This document shows, one piece after another, positions 1 through 8,124 of a stretch of DNA of 52,461 nucleotides. Location: contig NZ_JSWE01000186.1 of assembly GCF_000815465.1 (NCBI RefSeq), positions 1 to 52,461 on the forward strand, given 5' to 3'. Origin of the DNA: Candidatus Jidaibacter acanthamoeba. Its GTDB lineage: Bacteria > Pseudomonadota > Alphaproteobacteria > Rickettsiales > Midichloriaceae. The position numbers were made by a program, and so were the translations under genes. The notes under the pieces are model-generated. The model ran no database searches, was not told the DNA's origin, and saw nothing but the letters and a program-made list of their open reading frames with translations. The number at the start of each line of letters is the position of its first letter. The stretch's first letter is position 1.

Positions 1-35
1 AGTTATTTGCTTCTACCAACATCTATCTCCAATTT

Positions 36-704
36 CTATTCTTTGCAACACAACCATTCATAATCTGATAATAAAAAATTTCCCTTTTTATCATTAAATT
101 TGGGGTCTTTCTCTATTTCAGCTCTTAACTTATCAATAAGCTCAGGAAGCTTTTTAGTTAAATCATTTAAAATATCTTCAGATTTACGTTTCGGCGGAAT
201 TCTAAGTAGCTTTCTTATAAAGCTAGTGTTTTCAGGATATTTGATTTTATATATCAAATCTCTTTCTATTAAATCATCTGCTTTTTTATATACATTTCTT
301 AAGGTTTGTTTTTCTTGGTATAGTTCAAACTTTTTCTGGTAACTATCAACTTTAAAATCCTTAATTCTGGTTACAGCAACTACATCTTCTATGCTATAAT
401 CTTTACCGGCTGAGATTTTTTCATATATCTTAAATAATCCTTTTATATCTTCATGTTCTTGAGAATTATCATATTTTGTTTTTCTATTTGCATCTGTAAA
501 ATGCTGATATAAAAGTTCTATAATTTTATAAGAATTGGTAATATTTTTAGAATCACTACTAATAAAATTATTAAATGCATTAATAAATTCTTCGGGTGGT
601 ATTAAACTGTCTATATCATGATATTCTTTATTAAGATAACTTTGTAAACCTTGAAAATTACCTTCTTCTATGAATTTTAATATTTTATCTTGATTTAAAG
701 CCAT
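36..704 (-). CDS. hypothetical protein, 222 aa, helical, charged
   Basis: I do not recognise this protein. It starts at an ATG and is strongly charged, rich in Lys, Glu and Asp, with no signal peptide or membrane segment, so it is probably cytosolic or secreted without cleavage. The first 60 residues look like short helical units, loosely ankyrin- or TPR-like, but no repeat is clear enough to name. A basic stretch around residues 165-175 (RKLLRIPPKRK) separates the helical body from a Lys/Asp-rich C-terminus. The neighbour is another unknown gene on the same strand, with a 120-base gap and a hairpin between them. An intracellular-bacterium-specific or effector protein is possible but unproven. 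Confidence 0.6.
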   Translation of the reverse strand: MALNQDKILKFIEEGNFQGLQSYLNKEYHDIDSLIPPEEFINAFNNFISSDSKNITNSYKIIELLYQHFTDANRKTKYDNSQEHEDIKGLFKIYEKISAGKDYSIEDVVAVTRIKDFKVDSYQKKFELYQEKQTLRNVYKKADDLIERDLIYKIKYPENTSFIRKLLRIPPKRKSEDILNDLTKKLPELIDKLRAEIEKDPKFNDKKGNFLLSDYEWLCCKE

Positions 705-766
705 AACCCTTTTCCCTATCTAAGCTATTAACTTTGAATCTAGCAAAAAAAGGTTAATGAAAGGTA

Positions 767-794
767 AACAAAAAGGTTTTACAAAACTTTTGTT
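767..794 (-). terminator. imperfect hairpin with T-rich exit, downstream of the 826-1209 gene
   Basis: On the minus strand the arms AACAAAA and TTTTGTT enclose an inner GTTT/AAAC stem with a small bulge. The transcript leaves the hairpin through a T-rich run (TTTTTGTTT). It lies about 30 bases past the stop of the gene at 826-1209, where an intrinsic terminator would be expected. The stem is AT-rich, so strength is uncertain. Confidence 0.4.
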
Positions 795-825
795 AGCAAT
801 ATATAAGTTTTAATGAAAAGTGATT

Positions 826-1209
826 TTAAACAAAAGTAGTCGATGCAATTTTTAACTCCTCACCGACAAGTACTAAAACAAATAAACACTTAATAACCAC
901 TACATCCGAGGCATCTTTTAAATAATGGCTCCAATCAACTTCAGCCATTAACATGTTATTATTTATAAAATGCACTCTCATGATTTCAATAGAATTTTCG
1001 TCTGTTTGTTCAATACTTAGCTGCTCGGTTAATTCCTCTTTTAAGTAACTTTGCAAGTCGCCGGGAATTGTAAATTCTTTAATTTGTTTATTTAATATAT
1101 TAAATATAAATGTGTTCGGGATATAATGCATATTACAAAGAGCTGTAGCATTTGACTCCCTAAAGGACTTAGAATAAAAAGAAAAAAAATCTAAAACTTT
1201 CTGTTGCAT
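826..1209 (-). CDS. hypothetical protein, possible NTF2-like fold, 127 aa
   Basis: The frame is open upstream to a TTG at 1269, but the first ATG is at 1209 and begins a natural N-terminus (MQQKVLDFFSFYSKSF), so I prefer the shorter form. The pattern is an N-terminal helix pair, a short hydrophobic segment (NTFIFNI), then alternating strands ending in VVVIKCLFVLVLVGEELKIA. This resembles NTF2/SnoaL-like small alpha+beta proteins, which often bind ligands or act as accessory domains. No catalytic residues can be named. It stands alone between two minus-strand neighbours, with a possible terminator downstream. The function is unknown. Confidence 0.55.
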   Translation of the reverse strand: MQQKVLDFFSFYSKSFRESNATALCNMHYIPNTFIFNILNKQIKEFTIPGDLQSYLKEELTEQLSIEQTDENSIEIMRVHFINNNMLMAEVDWSHYLKDASDVVVIKCLFVLVLVGEELKIASTTFV

Positions 1210-1408
1210 AATCTTATCTAACCCAAAAGCTATAATTACTACCTTAAGTTGAAGATGGTTAATTCGCAATATGATTTAGGGGTATATAATACAACTTTAA
1301 GTATAAATTATTGGGTAAAATTAACTTTTTATTAACTTTTTACAAATGCGCTTGAAAACTAACATAATATTTTTTGACGTTTATAAATAAATATTTTGCA
1401 GAAAAACA

Positions 1409-2017
1409 TTAAAATAGAAAAAGTGAAAGCTCATAAGTAATACTATTAATATCATTATCTTCAATCGAAGGGTTGGGAAAGGGGGAAGATTTTAATAATA
1501 CCTGCTTAATAAAATTATTTATTACTTCTTCATGTATAGTTAATATCTTATATCCGATCAAATTTCCTGATTTATCAATTTTTATTCTTATATCCACTTT
1601 TTCATCAGAAGGGATATTTTCAGGTAAATTAATAAGGTTATTATGAATATGTGCCGAAAGAGTTATACCATAAGAATTTTTAGAATCTATTTTTCTCTGC
1701 TGTTCTATAACCTCTTTATTTGCGCTATTTCGCAATGGTTTTCCTATTAAAATATTTCTTATTTCTCTCATACTAGATTGCACTTGATGAACTCTAAGTT
1801 CTTGTTGAGGATTTTTGTTCTCTCCGGTTTGCTTAATATCCGAATCTATTAAATTAATATTTATAACGGTTACGATATTTCTCTGGGGTTGGATTTTTTC
1901 AATAAATAGCTGATTATAAAATACAAAGCATAAAACTATAAAAATATGTAAAAGTAACGAAATAAAGAAGCTTAGTATAGCGAATTGATCAATATATACA
2001 CTCTCCTTATCTTGCAC
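1409..2017 (-). CDS. TonB/TolA-like energy-transducer family protein
   Basis: The 202-residue protein has one N-terminal membrane segment (residues about 12-36) preceded by a short cytoplasmic tail. A polar linker rich in Gln and Asn follows, then a C-terminal domain of about 75 residues with the TonB/TolA C-terminal pattern (VDIRIKIDKSGNLIGYKIL, then helix, then SSPFPNP). This topology fits inner-membrane proteins that reach across the periplasm to outer-membrane partners. In the TolA role it would link the envelope layers during division, which would suit its position 5 bases downstream of ftsW. It appears to start at GTG. No ExbB/ExbD or TolQR genes are present here, so TonB and TolA roles cannot be separated. 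Confidence 0.6.
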   Translation of the reverse strand: MQDKESVYIDQFAILSFFISLLLHIFIVLCFVFYNQLFIEKIQPQRNIVTVININLIDSDIKQTGENKNPQQELRVHQVQSSMREIRNILIGKPLRNSANKEVIEQQRKIDSKNSYGITLSAHIHNNLINLPENIPSDEKVDIRIKIDKSGNLIGYKILTIHEEVINNFIKQVLLKSSPFPNPSIEDNDINSITYELSLFLF

Positions 2018-2022
2018 TTTTT

Positions 2023-3150
2023 TTACTCTTTTTTTAATCCTAACAGTGAACCGTAACGTTTCTTAGTTAAACTTAGGGATATCCCTATAATTATGGCAAA
2101 AGAAAGCACTGATGAACCGCCATAACTGATAAACGGCAGCGTCATTCCCTTAGTCGGGAATAAATGCAATGTAACACCGATATTAAAAATAGACTGTAAA
2201 GCAAAATACATTAGTAATCCTGCAGTAGAATATATATAAAACAAATTATTATCTTTTATAATTTTAAGGAACCCACGCAATACAATCAGGAAAAACAATA
2301 AAATTATTACCGAAGTGAATATAGCCCCTAACTCTTCACCTGAAACTGCAAAAATAAAATCAGTATGCGAGTCCGGTAAAACATTCTTTATCGTCCCCTC
2401 TCCGGGGCCTTTACCGAACAACCCTCCGTTTAGGTAAGCTTCTAACGATTTCTCCACCTGATAATTCTCATTTTCTTTCGGGTTTAAAAAACTATCTATT
2501 CTACGTGCAACGTGAGGCAGAAACAGATAAGCACCAAATGCTCCGAAAATTGTAAGCCCTCCCGTTACTATTATCCAAACGATCGGAAGCCCAGCAATAA
2601 AAAATTGAGTAGCCGTTACAGCCGTGATCGAAATAGTCATTCCTATATCAGGTTGCAATATCAAAAGAATAGCAATCACTAGGTAGAGGAATGAACAAAT
2701 GGTAAAGCCCGGTAGATTGGATGTGGTATAGCGCTCAGATAGTATTAAGCCGGTTATTACCGCAAAAAATGGTTTTATAAACTCTGAAGGCTGCAAGGAA
2801 AACCCTTGGATTGTTATCCATCTCTTCGCGCCTTTAGCTTCATCTCCGATAAATAATACTGCTACCATTAAAGTAAGGAATATTAAGAAACCAAAGAGTG
2901 AAAATCTTTTTATAGTTTTTTCCGAGAAGGTCGAGATTAATAATATTAAGCTAACTGCCAGCAATAAAAAAATAAACTGCCTTTTTACAAAATAAAACGA
3001 GCTTAGGCCTAATCTCTCGGCCACAGCCGGGCTTGCAGTAGTAATTAGCATAGCACCAATGGAAATTACCATCAGCACGAATATAAGAAAGACTGAGTCA
3101 ATCGCCCACCACCATCTTTTAAAAAAACCACTTCCCCTTCGTTCAACCAT
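2023..3150 (-). CDS. ftsW: FtsW, septal SEDS peptidoglycan polymerase
   Basis: This multi-spanning membrane protein of the SEDS family polymerises lipid II into septal glycan strands together with a class B penicillin-binding protein. The SEDS signatures are present: GAKRWI with QPSEFIKP at residues 107-127, and PFISYGGSSVLSF near 339-352. About nine to ten hydrophobic segments and a length of 375 residues are normal for FtsW. RodA is the alternative, but the location next to mraY-murD, the usual division and cell wall neighbourhood, favours FtsW. Here the cluster is broken: ftsW points away from mraY and an esterase gene lies between them. Confidence 0.9.
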   Translation of the reverse strand: MVERRGSGFFKRWWWAIDSVFLIFVLMVISIGAMLITTASPAVAERLGLSSFYFVKRQFIFLLLAVSLILLISTFSEKTIKRFSLFGFLIFLTLMVAVLFIGDEAKGAKRWITIQGFSLQPSEFIKPFFAVITGLILSERYTTSNLPGFTICSFLYLVIAILLILQPDIGMTISITAVTATQFFIAGLPIVWIIVTGGLTIFGAFGAYLFLPHVARRIDSFLNPKENENYQVEKSLEAYLNGGLFGKGPGEGTIKNVLPDSHTDFIFAVSGEELGAIFTSVIILLFFLIVLRGFLKIIKDNNLFYIYSTAGLLMYFALQSIFNIGVTLHLFPTKGMTLPFISYGGSSVLSFAIIIGISLSLTKKRYGSLLGLKKE

Positions 3151-3168
3151 ATTCTTTTACTTATAACC

Positions 3169-3819
3169 CTATTTTGAAAACATACCTTGTAGGAACTTGC
3201 CGCCACTTATAATACCTTCCATATCAATCCCATGGCCAAGCTTTTGCCTAAGTAAAGTTTTACACTCTACATTTAAATCATTTAACGTATGCTGAGCTAA
3301 GGTCATCATAGAGGCGGGTAATACTTGATCTTCCGCTCCATGTACTAACATAATACTCGGGCTGGATTTTATTTCATTTTTTAATAAATGCGGGCTGAGT
3401 AGCATTCCTGAATAACCCAGTACTGCTCTCACCGATGTCTCCCGTCTTAATGCAGTATGCAAAGACATCATAGTTCCTTGCGAAAACCCTAATAATACAA
3501 CCTGAGAAGGAGTAAGTTTAAATTTAGCAGCCTGTTCATCTATAAAGCTGTTCAAGATTTTTTCCGCTGCTCTTGCACCCTTAGTCATAAACTCATCGTC
3601 ACGTTGAGTTAAGCTAAACCACTGGAAAGCAGCCCCGCCTCCTTCAAAAAGATGGGGCGCATTAGGCGAGATAAAATGCGCATGGGGTAAATATTCCGCA
3701 AGCTCAGGGGCAAGAGATATTAGATCGGAAGCATTGGATCCGTAACCATGCAGCATAATTACTAACTGCTCGGGAGCCGGACTTTTATTGCTTAAATATT
3801 CCAAGTATTCAAGTGTCAT
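3169..3819 (-). CDS. alpha/beta-hydrolase, phospholipase/carboxylesterase family
   Basis: A 216-residue serine hydrolase of the COG0400 (YpfH / acyl-protein-thioesterase-like) family. The oxyanion-loop motif MLHGYGSNASDL is at residues 22-33. The nucleophile elbow GFSQG places Ser113. The acid is Asp164 (GAEDQVLP) and the base His196 (KLGHGID), so the triad is complete. There is no signal peptide, so it is cytosolic. Family members cleave short acyl or phenyl esters, lysophospholipids or acylated proteins; the natural substrate cannot be read from the sequence. It lies 18 bases upstream of ftsW on the same strand and is likely co-transcribed with it. Confidence 0.85.
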   Translation of the reverse strand: MTLEYLEYLSNKSPAPEQLVIMLHGYGSNASDLISLAPELAEYLPHAHFISPNAPHLFEGGGAAFQWFSLTQRDDEFMTKGARAAEKILNSFIDEQAAKFKLTPSQVVLLGFSQGTMMSLHTALRRETSVRAVLGYSGMLLSPHLLKNEIKSSPSIMLVHGAEDQVLPASMMTLAQHTLNDLNVECKTLLRQKLGHGIDMEGIISGGKFLQGMFSK

Positions 3820-4133
3820 CTCTCACTTACCATCTAATCATATTAAAATTTTATTAATACCTAGCATTAAAAACCTATTTATATTACTGATATTTCTATA
3901 AATAATATTTTTTCATTTTAAGCTTCTTCAAGAATATCAGGGTAAAAACTATAAAACAAATCTTTAAATAATATATTCTTAAGTTTATACACATACTTTC
4001 ATATTGCTTTTTAAATCACTTTTGGCAATATTTTTTTATAAGCTTTTTACTGAATACATATTAATATAATAGCTTTTTAAAGTAATTTTATTAGTATGTT
4101 TAAACTTAATATTAGTGATGAGATTTTTAAATA
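3820..4133. other. 314-base non-coding spacer between divergent genes
   Basis: This very AT-rich spacer separates the minus-strand esterase-ftsW unit from plus-strand mraY-murD, so promoters for both directions should lie here. I see a TATAAT at 4065-4070 without a good -35 partner, and a hairpin followed by a T-tract at 4001-4037. No open frame and no tRNA-like fold is apparent. Confidence 0.6.
4001..4037 (+). terminator. hairpin with 17-nt loop and T6 tail in the mraY leader region
   Basis: The arms ATATTGC (4001-4007) and GCAATAT (4025-4031) pair perfectly across a 17-base loop and are followed by T6 at 4032-4037, giving an intrinsic-terminator-like shape. No gene precedes it on the plus strand. 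It could therefore end an unannotated small RNA or act as an attenuator ahead of mraY. The stem is weak. Confidence 0.35.
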
Positions 4134-5222
4134 ATGCTTTATTATCTTGCAAACTTACTTATAAATTACTATCCCATGTTAAATGTTTTTAAATATTTAA
4201 CCTTTAGAAGCGGCGGAGCTATAGCTACGGCTTTATTAGTAAGTTTTTTATTAGGTAATAAAATTATAAACTGGCTGAAATCTATACAGGAAGGCGGCCA
4301 ACCGATTCGAACCGATGGTCCGGAATCACATCTAATTACCAAAAAAGGAACACCCACTATGGGAGGGGTTCTAATTATTTTAAGTATTACTTTTTCAGTT
4401 TTATTATGGGCTGATCTTAGCAATCCTTATATTTGGGTAACGTTGTTCATCACTATTTCTTATGGAGTTCTTGGCTTTTTAGATGATTACCTAAAGATTA
4501 AATATAAAAACTCCAAAGGTGTTTCGGGGAAAATAAAATTATTTTGGCAATTTAGCTTAGCATTGATTGCAGGTATTATGGTTTCCTATATTGCTGAGCC
4601 TCAGCATGTACGCTTGCTGACTTTTCCGTTTTTTAAGCATCTTGTTTCGGACTTAGGATGGTTCTATTTTGTCTTTATTGCGATTGTAATGACGGGAGCT
4701 TCTAATGCGGTAAATTTGACCGATGGCTTGGATGGATTGGCAATAGGTCCGATAATGGTGGTTTCTGCATGTTTTGCACTTATCAGCTATTTAGCGGGGA
4801 ACGTTAATTTTGCTAATTATCTCCAAATCCATTATATATCGCACTCCGGTGAGCTTGCAGTATTTTGTGCTGCAATGATAGGAGCAGGACTAGGGTTTTT
4901 ATGGTATAATGCTCCTCCCGCTCAAGTATTCATGGGGGATGTAGGAAGCTTATCTTTGGGCGGAGCAATCGGGGTAATAAGTGTAATTACAAAACATGAG
5001 ATAGTGCTATTTATTACGGGCGGGTTATTTGTTATTGAAGCTATCTCCGTAATTTTACAAGTCGGCTCTTTCAAACTTAGAGGTAAACGTATATTTAAAA
5101 TGGCACCAATACATCATCATTATGAAAAATTAGGTTGGCCGGAAACAAAAATAGTTATGCGTTTTTGGATAATCTCTATAATTTTTGCTTTAATTGGTTT
5201 ATCAACATTAAAACTTAGATAG
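4134..5222 (+). CDS. mraY: MraY, phospho-N-acetylmuramoyl-pentapeptide transferase
   Basis: MraY transfers phospho-MurNAc-pentapeptide from UDP to undecaprenyl phosphate, making lipid I on the cytoplasmic face of the inner membrane. Family motifs are intact: [18 protein letters not shown] (61-78), the Asp pair DD at 117-118, NLTDGLDG (194-201), the Mg-binding Asp269 in FMGDVGS, and HHH at 327-329. About ten hydrophobic segments and 362 residues match the family. The first ATG is kept because related MraY proteins also begin MLY and then reach the FRSG motif after about 25 residues. It is followed after 4 bases by murD, so the two form one transcript. Confidence 0.95.
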   Translation: MLYYLANLLINYYPMLNVFKYLTFRSGGAIATALLVSFLLGNKIINWLKSIQEGGQPIRTDGPESHLITKKGTPTMGGVLIILSITFSVLLWADLSNPYIWVTLFITISYGVLGFLDDYLKIKYKNSKGVSGKIKLFWQFSLALIAGIMVSYIAEPQHVRLLTFPFFKHLVSDLGWFYFVFIAIVMTGASNAVNLTDGLDGLAIGPIMVVSACFALISYLAGNVNFANYLQIHYISHSGELAVFCAAMIGAGLGFLWYNAPPAQVFMGDVGSLSLGGAIGVISVITKHEIVLFITGGLFVIEAISVILQVGSFKLRGKRIFKMAPIHHHYEKLGWPETKIVMRFWIISIIFALIGLSTLKLR

Positions 5223-5226
5223 GGTT

Positions 5227-6633
5227 ATGATTCCGATAAATAAATTTAGATATCAAGAAGTCATACTTCTGGGATTAGGACGTTCAGGACTTCCGGCATT
5301 GCATTCATTACTTTGCGGGAAAACCAAAGTTATAGCAATTGATGATAATTTACAGAATGTGAATATCGGCGGCTTAGCCGGAATGCTGCATCAACAGGCA
5401 ATATCCGAAAGAAATTTAATAGTTAATCCCAGTATTGACCAAATCAATTTTAAAAATATCAGTGCTGTTATTGCAAGCCCGGGTATACCTTTAACTTACC
5501 CTAAACCCCATCCAATAATTGAAAAAGCTAAACAGCTGAATATACCGATCACTTCTGATATTGAATTATTATATGAGACTTGCACCAAGTCAAAATATAT
5601 CGCAATAACCGGTACAAACGGTAAATCTACTACCACTGTCTTAATTGGACATATTTTGAAATATGCTAAGCAAGTTGTACAAGTAGGAGGCAATATCGGA
5701 GTTGGGGCATTGCAGTTAGAACCTCTAGACAGTAATGGAATATATGTACTGGAAACTTCTTCTTTTCAACTTGCTTTACTCAATAAAGTTAAATTTGATA
5801 TTGCTGTATTTCTTAACCTCACTCCTGATCATTTGGATCGCCATAGGGATTTTGATTCTTATAAAGCAGCTAAGCTTAAAATTTTTGAAAATCAAAAATC
5901 TGATGATTATGCGATTGTTTCAATAGATACATTAGAAATGCAAAAAATATTCGATTACTTAGCTAAATACGGCAAACAAAAGATTATCCCCCTTTCAATA
6001 CAAAAAATTACCGAGAATGGGGTAAGTATAATAGATGGTGTAATTTATGATAATATAACCCCTAATGTTCAAAAAGAATTTGAAATTAAAGAATTAAAAA
6101 GATTACCGGGAGAACATAATGCCCAAAATATTGCAGCAGCATATGCGGCGGCCAAAATTAACGGTGTTAAAGAGGAAATTATAGTAGAGGCAATAAAATC
6201 TTTTAAAGGCTTGGAACATAGAATTGAGTTAGTACTTGAAAAAGGAGAGCTTAAATTTATTAATGACAGCAAAGGCACCAATACCGATGCCACCCAAAAT
6301 GCTCTTAAAGCTTTTAATAATATTTATTGGATTGCCGGCGGTATTTCCAAAGACCAAGGAATTGAATGTTTATCACATTTATTTGATAGGTTGAAACATG
6401 TATACTTAATAGGTGCTGCAGCCCCGAAATTTGCCGAGGTATTTAAAAAATATAATATACCTTATACATGTGCCGGCACTTTGAAAAAGTCTTTAGAATT
6501 GATTAAAGAGAGCAATATTAATTCCGGAGTAGTGTTACTCTCTCCGGCTTGCGCTTCATTGGATCAATGGAAAGATTATGAGCAAAGGGGTAATAGTTTT
6601 AAGGAAATAGTCAAGGAAATGTGGAATGACTAA
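5227..6633 (+). CDS. murD: MurD, UDP-MurNAc-L-Ala:D-Glu ligase
   Basis: MurD is the cytosolic ATP-dependent ligase that adds D-glutamate to UDP-MurNAc-L-alanine. The N-terminal Rossmann-like substrate domain carries GLGRSG (16-21). The central ATPase has the P-loop GTNGKSTT (129-136) and a NLTPDHLDRH segment. The C-terminal Mur ligase domain includes FINDSKGTNTDAT and, near the end, LLSPACASLDQWKDYEQRG, the hallmark of MurD. The length of 468 residues is typical. An AGGG precedes the ATG by only 3-4 bases, at the mraY stop. murF, murG and murC, which often adjoin, are not here, so the cell-wall cluster is dispersed in this genome. Confidence 0.95.
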   Translation: MIPINKFRYQEVILLGLGRSGLPALHSLLCGKTKVIAIDDNLQNVNIGGLAGMLHQQAISERNLIVNPSIDQINFKNISAVIASPGIPLTYPKPHPIIEKAKQLNIPITSDIELLYETCTKSKYIAITGTNGKSTTTVLIGHILKYAKQVVQVGGNIGVGALQLEPLDSNGIYVLETSSFQLALLNKVKFDIAVFLNLTPDHLDRHRDFDSYKAAKLKIFENQKSDDYAIVSIDTLEMQKIFDYLAKYGKQKIIPLSIQKITENGVSIIDGVIYDNITPNVQKEFEIKELKRLPGEHNAQNIAAAYAAAKINGVKEEIIVEAIKSFKGLEHRIELVLEKGELKFINDSKGTNTDATQNALKAFNNIYWIAGGISKDQGIECLSHLFDRLKHVYLIGAAAPKFAEVFKKYNIPYTCAGTLKKSLELIKESNINSGVVLLSPACASLDQWKDYEQRGNSFKEIVKEMWND

Positions 6634-6697
6634 AAACCAATTAGAACTATATTTAAGAATAGCTAATTCCTTCTTTGTAAATAGCTGCTATGCTAAT

Positions 6698-6712
6698 CGG
6701 TAATAATTACCG
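6698..6712. terminator. short palindrome downstream of murD
   Basis: CGGTAA and TTACCG pair around a 3-base loop, 65 bases after the murD stop in the spacer between convergent genes. The bases after it are only moderately T-rich, so this is at best a weak terminator. Confidence 0.25.
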
Positions 6713-6782
6713 TTAATTCTTATTATTACGAATCGGTGTAAAGACATCAGATAAAAGAAATCTTAACTTCTCAGCTTCCACT

Positions 6783-7438
6783 TTATCTATATAAACCTTG
6801 ATTACTATAAATTATATTGCTCCATAAAACATTACCGCTTAATGCATCAATAATACCGATTAAAAGATAGGAGGTATCATCATTTTCCATGGCAGCACTT
6901 GAATTAGTAAGTACACTTATTACGAAATCACGAGCTCTAGCGCCATTAGTTTTAACCGCTGCCTCATATTCTATAAAAAGTAGTAAATTACTATCGATTT
7001 TTTTTCGAAAACAGTTGCAGGTATACCTAAGTTTTCAGATATGGAGAATGCCTTTTCCTCTTCCCATAAAACACGTGCATAAAGCTTACCCTTTGCTGTA
7101 TTAAAAGATTGCTGCAATCGTGCAAAATCTTCAGATAATTGTTGTTCCCATATCTCTCTTCTATGTAACTTTTTAACTCTGAACCCTTTATCTTGAATAG
7201 CCTTTACCACTTCTTCCTTAATTATATTTTCAAGATAATCTTCATAGTCATGCATGCGCTTTTTCTTACCTACCACATCAACCATATTAACTTCAACTTT
7301 AGGAGGTAGAACCACTACATCATTATACTCCTTAATTTTACTTTCAAAATCCGGAGAATGGCGCTCTTTTGTAACTTTTGCACAACCTGAAGCAGTTATA
7401 ATTACTAAAATTAAAGGTAATATAAGTAAAAAACGCAT
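6783..7438 (-). pseudogene. lipoprotein gene frameshifted at an A8 tract
   Basis: From the ATG at 7438 the frame encodes MRFLLILPLILVIITASGC, a lipoprotein signal peptide with the lipid-attachment Cys at residue 19. It continues in frame to an A8 run (T8 on the plus strand, 6998-7005), where it soon stops at about 6971. Adding one A restores a clean frame for another 70 or so residues, through IDSNLLLFIEYEAAVKTNGA and later LLIGIIDALSGNVLWSN, to a stop at 6783-6785. The repaired protein would be 218 residues. The 'alpha/beta then DALSGNVLW' layout resembles envelope lipoproteins with a CsgG/TolB-like fold, but I cannot name the family. The cause may be real decay, rescue by transcriptional slippage, or an assembly homopolymer error. 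Confidence 0.7.
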
Positions 7439-7468
7439 ATCAAAAAATCTCAATATTATTTTAGTTAA

Positions 7469-8008
7469 TTATAGAGCCGGTGTAATTCGTGCACCGGAAT
7501 TTGAAAAAATGATATACACCTTTTGCCCTTCTTGGAGAAGAGGAACATTGCTCTGAACAACGGCAATTAATCCGCTGGTTGTGGCAGTAGAAATTGCATT
7601 TCTCATTGCAGAACTACCTTCGTAGTAAACATTTTTAAGTTTAGATATATCAACTTTTACAATATACTCACTGCCGTTAGCCTGGCTCAATTTATCCTGA
7701 ATAAGTGCTCCGACTGCTGCACCTGCAATTGCTACACCGACTATAGCTGCACCCTGACCGGTACCGGCACCCATTCCTGCACCTGCAGCTGCACCCATAG
7801 CACCGCCTCCTGCGATACCTATAACATTATCCGATAGCTTTTCCGAGCCTTTTATAACAACCGGACGCACTGAAACAATCTGACCTTCAAGGGTTAAATT
7901 TAACCTTGAATCACTGGTATATACATGACTTGAAAGATCAGGCGCACACCCGTTGAGCAAACTAACTAATGTAATAAATAGTACTGTTTTTAAAAATGGA
8001 GTTTTCAT
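7469..8008 (-). CDS. SlyB-like outer-membrane lipoprotein, glycine zipper
   Basis: Starting at the ATG at 8008 rather than the upstream TTG gives a lipoprotein signal peptide with lipobox LLNGC. The mature part has a beta-rich N-terminal segment (EGQIVSVRPVVI). A Gly/Ala-rich zipper of about 45 residues follows (GIAGGGAMGAAAGAGMGAG, then VGALIQDKLS). The C-terminal domain (SEYIVKVD, LQEGQKVYIIFSNSGARI) is typical of SlyB/PcP lipoproteins and the rickettsial 17-kDa-antigen type. These are peptidoglycan- or outer-membrane-associated stabilising proteins. The gene sits 30 bases upstream of the frameshifted lipoprotein gene on the same strand, so both may be one transcript for envelope lipoproteins. 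Confidence 0.85.
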   Translation of the reverse strand: MKTPFLKTVLFITLVSLLNGCAPDLSSHVYTSDSRLNLTLEGQIVSVRPVVIKGSEKLSDNVIGIAGGGAMGAAAGAGMGAGTGQGAAIVGVAIAGAAVGALIQDKLSQANGSEYIVKVDISKLKNVYYEGSSAMRNAISTATTSGLIAVVQSNVPLLQEGQKVYIIFSNSGARITPAL

Positions 8009-8124
8009 ATTTGTAATTATAAACAAAAATTTTAAAATTGGTATAAATTATATATTATTTAATATCTTTTTCAATTAAACTTTATTAACTTCTATAAAAA
8101 CCTTATATTAAGTGGCCAACTAAC

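Noticed and set aside
6889-7104. 71-codon plus-strand frame
   Set aside because: It lies opposite the frameshifted lipoprotein gene, whose repaired minus-strand frame explains the open stretch.
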